A stretch of DNA of 64,000 bases from positions 124,001 through 188,000 of the forward strand of contig SAAB01000001.1 in assembly GCA_009929615.1 (NCBI GenBank), given 5' to 3'. Within the stretch, counting starts at the first letter, position 1. Each line of letters starts with the position of its first letter. The notes beneath the pieces are model-generated. The model was not told the origin of the DNA and did no database searches. It saw only the letters and a list, made by a program, of their open reading frames with translations. Below are positions 21,337 to 28,614 of the stretch, in pieces. The stretch is from Clostridia bacterium (GTDB taxonomy: Bacteria > Bacillota > Clostridia > Lachnospirales > Lachnospiraceae). The position numbers and the translations under genes were made by a program.

Positions 21337-23598
21337 ATGGAAGACAAATTATTTAAGTATATGCAGTGGCCAGAAATAGAAGCAATTATCTATTCGGAAC
21401 ATGACCGACCGAAGCAGGTTCTTGGACCACATAAGGTCCCTGATGGGGTTGTTGTTCAGGCTTATTTTCCAGATGCCGAGAGCTGTGCGTTGCTCGTCAA
21501 AGGAAGGGAACCGATGGTGATGACAGAAGTTGACAAGAATTATTTTGCGGTTCTTCTGCCGGATAAGGATATTCCAAAGTACAGTTATCAGGTGACATAT
21601 GGGGAAGGCAATGTGGTAAGCTGCCGCGATACCTATGCTTTTCCGGCAACGATTCAGATTGAGGACATTAAGAAGTTTCAGGCTGGTATTCATTATGAAA
21701 TTTATAAAGTATTAGGGGCTCATCCGATGTCTGTTCAAGGCGTTAAAGGCGTTCGTTTCGCTGTCTGGGCACCAGATGCAGTACGTGTTAGTGTTGTTGG
21801 TGACTTTAATCAGTGGGATGGACGGCGTCATCCGATGCAGCGTCGGGATGGGGACATTCATGAACTTTTTATTCCCGGGTTAAAAGAAGGGGATATATAT
21901 AAATACGAAGTGAAGATTAAAGGTGATACGGTCGTTTTGAAATCAGACCCTTATGGTACATTGATGCAGAAACGTCCGGATAATGCCTCTGTTGTATACG
22001 ATATTCAAAAGAAACACTCATGGGAAGATTCAGCGTGGCTTTCCAAGAGAAAGAAAACAGCGGGTAAGGAAAAACCGGAATTTGCTTACGAACTTCATTT
22101 AGCTGGCTTTATGCGTCCGGAGCCACTGGTAGTGACAGATGAGGCAGGGAATGAGGAAACTGCTCCCGAAGCCGGTTTTTATAATTATAGAGAACTGGCC
22201 CACCGGATTGCGGATTATGTTAAAGATATGGGTTATACCCATGTTGAACTCATGCCGGTTATGGAGCATCCTCTGGATGAATCCTGGGGATATCAGGTAA
22301 CAGGCTATTATGCACCGACATCCCGTTATGGAACGCCGGAAGATTTTATGTATTTTGTGGATTATCTTCACCAACAGGATATAGGTGTTATTTTGGATTG
22401 GGTGCCGGCACATTTTCCGAGAGATATCAATGGACTGGCCAGATTTGATGGCATACCGCTTTATGAGCATCCAGACCCAAAGCGGGGCGAGCATCCTCAC
22501 TGGGGCACTTTGATTTTCAATTATGGACGGAAAGAAGTCAGCAATTTCCTTATTGCGAATGCTATGTACTGGGTGGAACAGTATCATATTGATGGTCTTC
22601 GAATGGATGCGGTTGCGTCCATGCTTTACCTGGATTATGGACGTCACGAAGGTGAATGGATTCCGAATATGTATGGCGGAAGGGAACATCTTGAAGCTAT
22701 AGAATTCCTTAAGCATTTGAATTCCATGATGAAAAAGCGAAATCCGGATATTCAGATGATTGCGGAAGAATCGACGGCCTGGCCGATGGTTACAGGGGCT
22801 GTAGAAGATGATGGCCTGGGGTTTGATTTGAAATGGAATATGGGATGGATGAATGATTTTCTTGGTTACATGTCTCTAGACCCGCTATTCCGTAAAGGCT
22901 CTTATGGTCAGCTTTTGTTCAGTATGGTCTATGCTTACAGCGAAAAATTTGTTTTGGTTCTTTCTCATGATGAGGTAGTTCATGGAAAAGGTTCCATGAT
23001 ACAGAAGATGCCGGGAGAATACGAAGATAAGTTTGCAAATCTCCGCGTGGCTTATGGATTTATGGCCTGTCATCCTGGAAAGAAACTTATTTTCATGGGA
23101 CAGGATTATGCTCAGTTTACAGAATTTGATGAAGGAAAGGGCCTTGAATGGTCCATGCTTGATTATGATATGCACCGAAAGATGCAGGATTATATGAGAG
23201 ATTTGATTCACCTTTATAAGGAATATCCGGCTTTGTATGCCATGGATGATGAGCCTGAAGGCTTTGAATGGATAAATAATATTTCTGCAGATGAGAGTAT
23301 TGTGGTATTTACAAGAAATACAAAGAAAAAGGACGAAACCTTATTTATCGTCTGCAATTTTGTCCCGGTGGTACGAACAAATTATAAGATTGGTGTGCCT
23401 TTCAGAGGAAAATACAAAGAAATATTTAACAGTGACCAGATAAAATATGGTGGTGAAGGAAATGTAAATCCGCGATTGAAACAATCAAAAGCGGAAGAGT
23501 GTGATGGCAAAGACGATTCCATTCGAATCACAGTGCCACCGCTGGGAATCAGCATTTTCAAATGTACACCGCTGGCACCGGCAAAGAAAAAGAAATAG
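21337..23598 (+). CDS. glgB: 1,4-alpha-glucan (glycogen) branching enzyme
   Basis: GH13 enzyme making alpha-1,6 branches in glycogen. 753 aa, a little longer than E. coli GlgB (728). An N-terminal domain (1 to about 115) precedes a CBM48 module (VRFAVWAPDAVRVSVVGDFN, about 139-158), then the catalytic barrel: WGYQVTGYYAPTSRYG (317-332), nucleophile Asp424 in GLRMDAVASMLYLDYG, acid/base Glu477 in MIAEESTAWP, and LSHDEVVHGKGS with the third acidic residue. The set is diagnostic for GlgB. It is a single-gene unit here with its own RBS (GGAGGGG) and terminator; glgA/C/P are not in the window. Confidence 0.94.
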   Translation: MEDKLFKYMQWPEIEAIIYSEHDRPKQVLGPHKVPDGVVVQAYFPDAESCALLVKGREPMVMTEVDKNYFAVLLPDKDIPKYSYQVTYGEGNVVSCRDTYAFPATIQIEDIKKFQAGIHYEIYKVLGAHPMSVQGVKGVRFAVWAPDAVRVSVVGDFNQWDGRRHPMQRRDGDIHELFIPGLKEGDIYKYEVKIKGDTVVLKSDPYGTLMQKRPDNASVVYDIQKKHSWEDSAWLSKRKKTAGKEKPEFAYELHLAGFMRPEPLVVTDEAGNEETAPEAGFYNYRELAHRIADYVKDMGYTHVELMPVMEHPLDESWGYQVTGYYAPTSRYGTPEDFMYFVDYLHQQDIGVILDWVPAHFPRDINGLARFDGIPLYEHPDPKRGEHPHWGTLIFNYGRKEVSNFLIANAMYWVEQYHIDGLRMDAVASMLYLDYGRHEGEWIPNMYGGREHLEAIEFLKHLNSMMKKRNPDIQMIAEESTAWPMVTGAVEDDGLGFDLKWNMGWMNDFLGYMSLDPLFRKGSYGQLLFSMVYAYSEKFVLVLSHDEVVHGKGSMIQKMPGEYEDKFANLRVAYGFMACHPGKKLIFMGQDYAQFTEFDEGKGLEWSMLDYDMHRKMQDYMRDLIHLYKEYPALYAMDDEPEGFEWINNISADESIVVFTRNTKKKDETLFIVCNFVPVVRTNYKIGVPFRGKYKEIFNSDQIKYGGEGNVNPRLKQSKAEECDGKDDSIRITVPPLGISIFKCTPLAPAKKKK

Positions 23599-23602
23599 CA
23601 AA

Positions 23603-23642
23603 GTGGGATAGAATCCGTAAAAGATTCTATCCCACCTTTTTT
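23603..23642 (+). terminator. Terminator between convergent glgB and thiH
   Basis: A perfect 13-bp stem, arms 23603-23615 (GTGGGATAGAATC) and 23623-23635, followed by CTTTTTT on the plus strand. It also reaches the stop codon of thiH and could serve that gene on the minus strand, though the A-run there (23600-23602) is short. Confidence 0.9.
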
Positions 23643-24795
23643 ATACCCACAAATAGTCTGTGTAGACCGGCTGAAGGCCATGATTTAAAATAGCTTCATG
23701 AACCTCGGAAACACTGCGGGGATCTGAAATTTCAAACTGTTCATCCCCTTTGGCCTCTTCTTCATGTCCTCCGACACCAACACTGACACCTGCTGAAATT
23801 TTTGTAGCTGCCATACCGATGACATTATCACGGAAACCGGCCCTCTCGCGGGTTGAAATAGTAATTCCGGCAAAAGGCATAAATAAACGATAGGCAAGCA
23901 TGACCTGAAGAAGCTGGGGCTCATGGACATCGTTTGGATTGTTGTCGGCATTATTCACGTAAGGACGGAGTCGCGGTGTAGAAAAAGATATTTCTGCATG
24001 AGGGTATTTTTGCTGGATATAATAGGCGTGCATACCGGAAGCAAAAGCATCCTTTCGAAAATCGTCCAGTCCCAGAAGTGCACCAAAGGAAACACCCCGC
24101 ATACCCCCCATTAAAGCCCGTTCCTGGGCATTAAATCGATACGGATAGACTCTCTTTGGGCCACTGAGATGCATTTCCTCATATTTTACCGGATTATAGG
24201 TTTCCTGGTAGACACTGACGAAGTCGGCACCACATTCATGGAGATAGTGGTATTCATCTGAGTTCAGGGGATAAATTTCAATACCAATTGTAGAAAAATA
24301 TTTTCGTGCAATTTTCAAGGATTCACCGATGTATTCTACGTCAGACATGTGACGGGATTCTCCTGTAAGAATAAGAATTTCTTTCAGGCCGGTTTTTGCA
24401 ATAACAGAAAGTTCATGGTCGATTTCTTCATAAGTTAATTTTGCACGGTGAATTTTGTTTTTACAATTGAAACCACAATAAACACAGTGGTTTTCACAAT
24501 AATTTGCAATGTAGAGAGGTGTAAACATACAGACGGAACTCCCAAAGTGATTGCGGGTTTCAATCTTCGCTTTGCGGGCCATATCCTCAAGGAAAGGAAA
24601 GGCGGCAGGCGAGAGAAGTGCTGCAAAATCATCCGGAGAGAGGACATCTTTATTTAAAGCATTTTGAACCTGAGCTGCAGTATAGCGGCTGTAGGCATAA
24701 TTCGAGACGCTTTTCAGGACTTTATCCATGACCTCTGAGTCGATAGCTTCCATAAAATCCAGGTATTTCATAGGGTCTTGAGCAACAATTTTCAT
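23641..24795 (-). CDS. thiH: 2-iminoacetate synthase (radical SAM tyrosine lyase)
   Basis: Cleaves L-tyrosine to dehydroglycine (2-iminoacetate) and p-cresol, supplying the C2-N unit of the thiamine thiazole; this oxygen-sensitive route replaces the ThiO glycine oxidase of aerobes. 384 aa. The radical-SAM cluster motif is CENHCVYCGFNC (CX3CX2C) near residue 95, followed by ILILTGESRHMSD-type GE motif. AGGAGG precedes the ATG. It is the last gene of thiS-thiF-thiG-thiH, 12 bases after thiG. Confidence 0.93.
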   Translation of the reverse strand: MKIVAQDPMKYLDFMEAIDSEVMDKVLKSVSNYAYSRYTAAQVQNALNKDVLSPDDFAALLSPAAFPFLEDMARKAKIETRNHFGSSVCMFTPLYIANYCENHCVYCGFNCKNKIHRAKLTYEEIDHELSVIAKTGLKEILILTGESRHMSDVEYIGESLKIARKYFSTIGIEIYPLNSDEYHYLHECGADFVSVYQETYNPVKYEEMHLSGPKRVYPYRFNAQERALMGGMRGVSFGALLGLDDFRKDAFASGMHAYYIQQKYPHAEISFSTPRLRPYVNNADNNPNDVHEPQLLQVMLAYRLFMPFAGITISTRERAGFRDNVIGMAATKISAGVSVGVGGHEEEAKGDEQFEISDPRSVSEVHEAILNHGLQPVYTDYLWV

Positions 24796-24807
24796 GACTT
24801 TATCCTC

Positions 24808-25575
24808 CTAGTTTTCAAGAAATCCAGTCAGAGGGCTGGAAGCTTCACCACGGTATTCAAGAACACGTCCGGGGCCGGCAAGGTAAGCAAGACGTCCGGC
24901 TTCAATAGCAAGTTTGAAAGCTTTTGCCATTGCAGCAACATCTCCGGCAGTAGCAACAGCGGTGTTTGCCATAACAGCGTCAACACCTAATTCCATCGCC
25001 TCGCAGGCCTGAGATGGACGACCGATGCCTGCATCTACAATTACAGGAAGATCAATTTCCTCAACGATCATTTTCACAAAGTCCCGGGTGCACAAACCTT
25101 TGTTACTGCCAATTGGAGCACCTAAAGGCATAATGGCAGCAGCACCGGCATTCATTAAGGAGCGGGCGGCTACTAAATCAGGCATCATATACGGCATAAC
25201 AACAAAACCTTCTTTCGCTAAAATTTCTGTAGCCTTAATGGTTTCGTAATTGTCAGGCATAAGGTATTTTGATTCGTGAACAACTTCGATTTTGACAAAG
25301 TCACCACAACCCAGTTCTCTGGAAAGACGGGCAATCCGGACAGCTTCTTCAGCGGTTCTTGCTCCGGAAGTGTTTGGAAGCAGGGTGATGCCTTCGGGCA
25401 TATAGTCGAGAATATTCTCTTTACCACCGGCATTGGCACGGCGCAGAGCGAGAGTTGCCATTTCAACACCTCCGTTTTCGATAACCGCCTGAGTCATTTC
25501 CAAAGAAAATTTTCCCGAACCTAAAATAAAACGGGAATTAAATTCATGTCCTCCAATAATCAATGTATCTTTCAT
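24808..25575 (-). CDS. thiG: Thiazole synthase
   Basis: TIM-barrel enzyme assembling thiazole phosphate from DXP, ThiS-thiocarboxylate and dehydroglycine. 255 aa, normal length. Key segments are [18 protein letters not shown] at the N-terminus, [17 protein letters not shown] near 70, [32 protein letters not shown] and [13 protein letters not shown], all typical. GGAGG precedes the ATG. It lies between thiF (20 bases) and thiH (12 bases). Confidence 0.95.
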   Translation of the reverse strand: MKDTLIIGGHEFNSRFILGSGKFSLEMTQAVIENGGVEMATLALRRANAGGKENILDYMPEGITLLPNTSGARTAEEAVRIARLSRELGCGDFVKIEVVHESKYLMPDNYETIKATEILAKEGFVVMPYMMPDLVAARSLMNAGAAAIMPLGAPIGSNKGLCTRDFVKMIVEEIDLPVIVDAGIGRPSQACEAMELGVDAVMANTAVATAGDVAAMAKAFKLAIEAGRLAYLAGPGRVLEYRGEASSPLTGFLEN

Positions 25576-25595
25576 TATATAATCCTCCTAAAAAA

Positions 25596-26225
25596 TTAAA
25601 CTTCTTCGATTCCAAGTAATAACCGAAGTGCCATATTGGCTTCATGAGCTGCACAAATCTGAACCCGCGGAGCCATGAGAGATATTCCGGATTCTATTCC
25701 GGAAGTTTTGTCACCGCATAAATAAAGGCGACTCATAACTTTTTCAGTACGTATAGTATTGGAACTGCCATAGCCAGCCATGCCGGAGCCTGATAAAACA
25801 GTCAACTGTGGATTTTGAAGGAGCAGTGTGTTGATAAGCATTGCTTTGTTTTCAGCTTTATCAAAAGCCTCGCATACTAAATCACAGCCGGAAAAAATGT
25901 CAGAAGCATTATCTTCCGTAATATATGTATCTATGGTATCCAGATGGATAAAAGGGTTTGCCTGCAGAATCAGAGATTTTAAAGCCTCCGTTTTTTGCAG
26001 CCCCAGGTGGGACACAATGTAATGCTGACGGTTCAAATTGCTGGGCTCTACTTTATCAAAATCAACAAGCAGGAGATGGCCGACACCACTGCGGGCCAGC
26101 ATCATGGCAATATTGGAACCCAGGCCGCCAAGACCGGCAATTCCGACATAGGCCCTTGAGAGTGTCTCAAAAACCCGCTGTCCGTGACGCTCGATGAGCA
26201 TGGCATCATAATCATGCTTTGTCAT
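25596..26225 (-). CDS. thiF: Sulfur-carrier adenylyltransferase ThiF (short form)
   Basis: E1-like enzyme that adenylates the C-terminal glycine of ThiS before sulfur transfer. 209 aa, the short form common in Clostridia. The nucleotide-binding GLGGLGSNIAMMLARSGVG is at about residues 31-50, followed by LVDFDKVEPSNLNRQ with the catalytic arginine. The start at 26225 is fixed by GGAGG at 26238-26234, 8 bases upstream. That site is made of the codons for the last glycines of ThiS, and only one base separates the two genes. An upstream in-frame ATG inside thiS has no such site. Confidence 0.9.
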   Translation of the reverse strand: MTKHDYDAMLIERHGQRVFETLSRAYVGIAGLGGLGSNIAMMLARSGVGHLLLVDFDKVEPSNLNRQHYIVSHLGLQKTEALKSLILQANPFIHLDTIDTYITEDNASDIFSGCDLVCEAFDKAENKAMLINTLLLQNPQLTVLSGSGMAGYGSSNTIRTEKVMSRLYLCGDKTSGIESGISLMAPRVQICAAHEANMALRLLLGIEEV

Positions 26226-26226
26226 A

Positions 26227-26421
26227 TCAGCCACCTCCGACAAAATGTACAATTTCAAGGGTATCCGCATCGCTGAGCATTACTGTAGGATAGGAACCGG
26301 ATGGAACTATTTCGCCATTGCGTTCAACGGCAACACGCCCGGTGCTGTAACCATGGGTATCAAGGAACTCCCTTAAGGATACCGGATGTTCAAGACGAAG
26401 GGCTTCACCATTAACTTTCAT
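26227..26421 (-). CDS. thiS: Thiamine biosynthesis sulfur carrier protein ThiS
   Basis: A 64-aa ubiquitin-fold sulfur carrier ending in VGGG; the terminal Gly-Gly is the site of adenylation and thiocarboxylate formation. MKVNGEALRLEHPVSLREFL and VAVERNGEIVPSGSYP are typical. Start at 26421 follows GAAAGGAG. First gene of thiSFGH. The argH terminator stands 35 bases upstream, and I see neither a TPP riboswitch nor a promoter in that gap, so expression must rely on read-through or a promoter further upstream. Confidence 0.9.
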   Translation of the reverse strand: MKVNGEALRLEHPVSLREFLDTHGYSTGRVAVERNGEIVPSGSYPTVMLSDADTLEIVHFVGGG

Positions 26422-26455
26422 GGAATTCACTCCTTTCAAAAGCTTTTAAACGCAC

Positions 26456-26490
26456 AAAAAGGGATACACCCGTGGTGGTGTACCCCTTTT
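26456..26490 (-). terminator. argH terminator / thiS leader hairpin
   Basis: Arms 26477-26490 and 26456-26470 pair with a single G-U in the minus-strand RNA (it would be an A-C mismatch in plus-strand RNA), and the minus strand continues into TTTTT. The orientation is therefore minus: it ends argH or attenuates read-through into thiS. Confidence 0.85.
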
Positions 26491-26550
26491 ATAAAGCGTT
26501 CTATTGCTAAATAAACTTAACAAACAATATTAACTTCATGTATCAAAATA

Positions 26551-27942
26551 TCACAGGACAGGTGTCTTGTCAAGATATTCTCGTTCAATAGAGATAACAT
26601 TCTTCATGGCCTCGATTCCCGGTGCACCAATAGTATTACGCATGTTGACACAGGTTTCAAGGGAAATGGCTTCAAAAATATCTTTGTCAAATACAGGACT
26701 GATAGCCTTGTATTCGTCTAATGTCAATTCATCTAAGGCCTTATTCTTCTCAATACCATAGAGAACAAGCTGTCCGATAATTCCATGGGCATCCCGGAAA
26801 GGAACACCGTGCTTTACAAGATAGTCAGCAGCATCAGTGGCATTTGTAAAACCACCCATGGCACTTTTTGCCATAGCTGCTTTATTCACTTTCATTGTCT
26901 TAATCATGCCGGTGAAGAGCTTGATGCATCCTTTGGCGGTATCAATAGCATCAAAAGTTAATTCTTTATCTTCCTGCATGTCTTTATTATAAGCGAGAGG
27001 AAGACCTTTCATCGTTGTGAGAATAGAGAAGAGGGCACCGTAAACCCGTCCTGTTTTTCCACGGACAAGTTCTGCAATATCCGGATTCTTCTTCTGAGGC
27101 ATAATACTGCTTCCGGTTGAATAAGCATCATCCAATTCAATAAACTGATATTCATTGGTATTCCAGATGATAATTTCTTCGGAAAAGCGGCTCAGATGCA
27201 TCATAACAGTTGAAAGGGCGCTGAGGAGTTCAATAACATAGTCTCTGTCGGAGACGGAATCCATACTGTTAAGTGTTGGACCGTCAAAATCTAACAGGGA
27301 AGCCGTGTATTCACGATCCAGTGGATATGTTGTTCCTGCTAAGGCACCGGCACCGAGAGGGCAGGTGTTCATACGATGATAGATATCGTAGAGACGGCTG
27401 CGGTCACGTTTAAACATTTCAAAATAAGCACCAAAATGATGAGCCAGTGTCAGTGGCTGGGCTTTCTGAAGATGTGTAAAGCCGGGCATAAAAGTATCTG
27501 TATGCTGGGTCATAATCGTCAGAATTTCTTCAAGGAGATCTTTTAAAAGAACATCACATTCTTTGATTTCATCTCGGGTGTATAATTTCATATCGAGAGC
27601 AACCTGGTCATTACGGCTACGGCCGGTATGAAGTTTTTTGCCGGTTTCACCGGTGCGTTCAATGAGAGTGGCTTCCACAAAACTGTGAATATCCTCATAA
27701 CTGCCGGGAATCTCCAGTGTTCCGTCGGTCAATTCTTTCTTAATATCGGTCAGGGCAGCAACAATGGTATCCCGTTCGCTGTCTGTTAAAATCTTTTGTT
27801 TAGCGAGCATAGTCACATGGGCAATGCTGCCGTCAATATCCTGTTTATAAAATTTCTGATCAAAAGAAATGGATGCATTGAAATTATGCACCAGTTGATC
27901 TGTTTCTTTTGTAAAGCGTCCGCCCCATAATTTTAATTCCAT
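26551..27942 (-). CDS. argH: Argininosuccinate lyase
   Basis: Last step of arginine synthesis, splitting argininosuccinate to arginine and fumarate. 463 aa. The superfamily signature [15 protein letters not shown] is near residue 280, with the catalytic serine in its flexible loop; [12 protein letters not shown] and [16 protein letters not shown] are conserved. GAAAGAAG precedes the ATG. argG is not in the window. A promoter reading left is visible upstream. It stands alone apart from possible read-through into the thi operon. Confidence 0.95.
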   Translation of the reverse strand: MELKLWGGRFTKETDQLVHNFNASISFDQKFYKQDIDGSIAHVTMLAKQKILTDSERDTIVAALTDIKKELTDGTLEIPGSYEDIHSFVEATLIERTGETGKKLHTGRSRNDQVALDMKLYTRDEIKECDVLLKDLLEEILTIMTQHTDTFMPGFTHLQKAQPLTLAHHFGAYFEMFKRDRSRLYDIYHRMNTCPLGAGALAGTTYPLDREYTASLLDFDGPTLNSMDSVSDRDYVIELLSALSTVMMHLSRFSEEIIIWNTNEYQFIELDDAYSTGSSIMPQKKNPDIAELVRGKTGRVYGALFSILTTMKGLPLAYNKDMQEDKELTFDAIDTAKGCIKLFTGMIKTMKVNKAAMAKSAMGGFTNATDAADYLVKHGVPFRDAHGIIGQLVLYGIEKNKALDELTLDEYKAISPVFDKDIFEAISLETCVNMRNTIGAPGIEAMKNVISIEREYLDKTPVL

Positions 27943-27983
27943 AGTAAATTCACTTCTTTCTCTATATAATGTATGTCTTCACA

Positions 27984-28012
27984 ATATTAGCTTATTTTTA
28001 ATGGAAATGCAA
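27984..28012 (-). promoter_or_regulatory. Promoter for argH
   Basis: On the minus strand TTGCAT (28012-28007) and TAATAT (27989-27984) with a 17-base spacer, about 40 bases before the argH ATG. Confidence 0.5.
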
Positions 28013-28036
28013 GGAATAATAGGGGAAAATAGTGTC

Positions 28037-28065
28037 TTTACAATAAAATCTGTCTATGCTATAAT
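28037..28065 (+). promoter_or_regulatory. Promoter for rpsO
   Basis: TTTACA at 28037-28042, 17-base spacer, TATAAT at 28060-28065 preceded by TGc, i.e. an extended -10 as well. Predicted start near 28072, giving a leader of about 86 bases. Confidence 0.75.
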
Positions 28066-28085
28066 GACAAAGTATGAAAAAATAA

Positions 28086-28129
28086 CCTATGCTCAGACAG
28101 GGAAACTCCAGCCCACTCTTAGCATAAGG
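28086..28129 (+). promoter_or_regulatory. Structured leader of rpsO (candidate S15 autoregulatory RNA)
   Basis: CCTATGCT (28086-28093) pairs with AGCATAAGG (28121-28129) with one bulged A, enclosing 27 bases with a small GGG/TCC helix. It ends about 11 bases before the AGGAGG of rpsO. S15 represses its own translation through leader RNAs in several bacteria, with different structures in each lineage, so this is a reasonable candidate by position. Confidence 0.45.
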
Positions 28130-28157
28130 CATTTCAAATTTTAGGAGGAATTGTATA

Positions 28158-28424
28158 ATGATTACAACAGAAATGAAAAAAGAGATTATTGCTACTCATG
28201 GAAGAACACCGGGAGACACAGGTTCACCTGAAGTTCAGATTGCTTTATTGACAGCAAGAATCAGTGATTTAACAGAGCATTTAAAAGTGCACAAAAAAGA
28301 TCATCATTCCAGACGTGGTCTGTTAAAAATGGTTGGTCAGAGACGTGGTATGCTTGACTATCTTAAGAAAACAGATATCGAAAGATACAGAGCTATTGTC
28401 CAGAAATTAGGTTTAAGAAAATAA
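28158..28424 (+). CDS. rpsO: 30S ribosomal protein S15
   Basis: 88 aa, exact family length. Residues [16 protein letters not shown] and [19 protein letters not shown] are diagnostic; the latter contacts the 16S rRNA three-way junction and is also used for autoregulation. AGGAGG precedes the ATG. The order rpsO-pnp is conserved widely; a stem-loop and a structured pnp leader separate the two here. Confidence 0.98.
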   Translation: MITTEMKKEIIATHGRTPGDTGSPEVQIALLTARISDLTEHLKVHKKDHHSRRGLLKMVGQRRGMLDYLKKTDIERYRAIVQKLGLRK

Positions 28425-28434
28425 TTTTCAGGTT

Positions 28435-28458
28435 GTGGGATGGAGCTTTCCATCCCAC
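28435..28458 (+). terminator. Stem-loop after rpsO
   Basis: A perfect 10-bp stem GTGGGATGGA / TCCATCCCAC with a GCTT loop (28435-28458), followed only by TATTTGTG. Weak T-tract suggests partial termination or an mRNA 3' stabiliser between rpsO and pnp. Confidence 0.6.
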
Positions 28459-28497
28459 TATTTGTGTAAAATGGTTTTCAGGGTGAATATGCTTTCG

Positions 28498-28575
28498 CAG
28501 GAATTCTCAACTCGAGACCACTGAAAAGAGGATGTCTATGGACGTTCGTTTTTCAGTAGTTTCGATGAGCTCCTG
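28498..28575 (+). promoter_or_regulatory. Long stem-loop in the pnp leader
   Basis: About 78 bases fold on themselves: 28498-28502 with 28571-28575, 28506-28509 with 28566-28569, 28512-28528 with 28549-28565 (including the perfect ACTGAAAA/TTTTCAGT), and 28530-28536 with 28541-28547 around a TATG loop, with small internal mismatches. It ends 40 bases before the pnp start. In E. coli a long leader hairpin of pnp is cut by RNase III and then attacked by PNPase, giving autoregulation; the arrangement here is similar, which is inference. Confidence 0.65.
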
Positions 28576-28614
28576 TGAAAATATAAATATTTTATTTTTA
28601 TAAGGAGAATGATT

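Noticed and set aside
22099-22716. A 205-codon open frame antisense to glgB
   Set aside because: Lies wholly within a well-conserved gene on the other strand, with no ribosome-binding site or promoter; a shadow frame.
26427-26550. TPP riboswitch before thiS
   Set aside because: No CTGAGA or ACCTGATCTGG-like core on the minus strand; only the argH terminator is seen.
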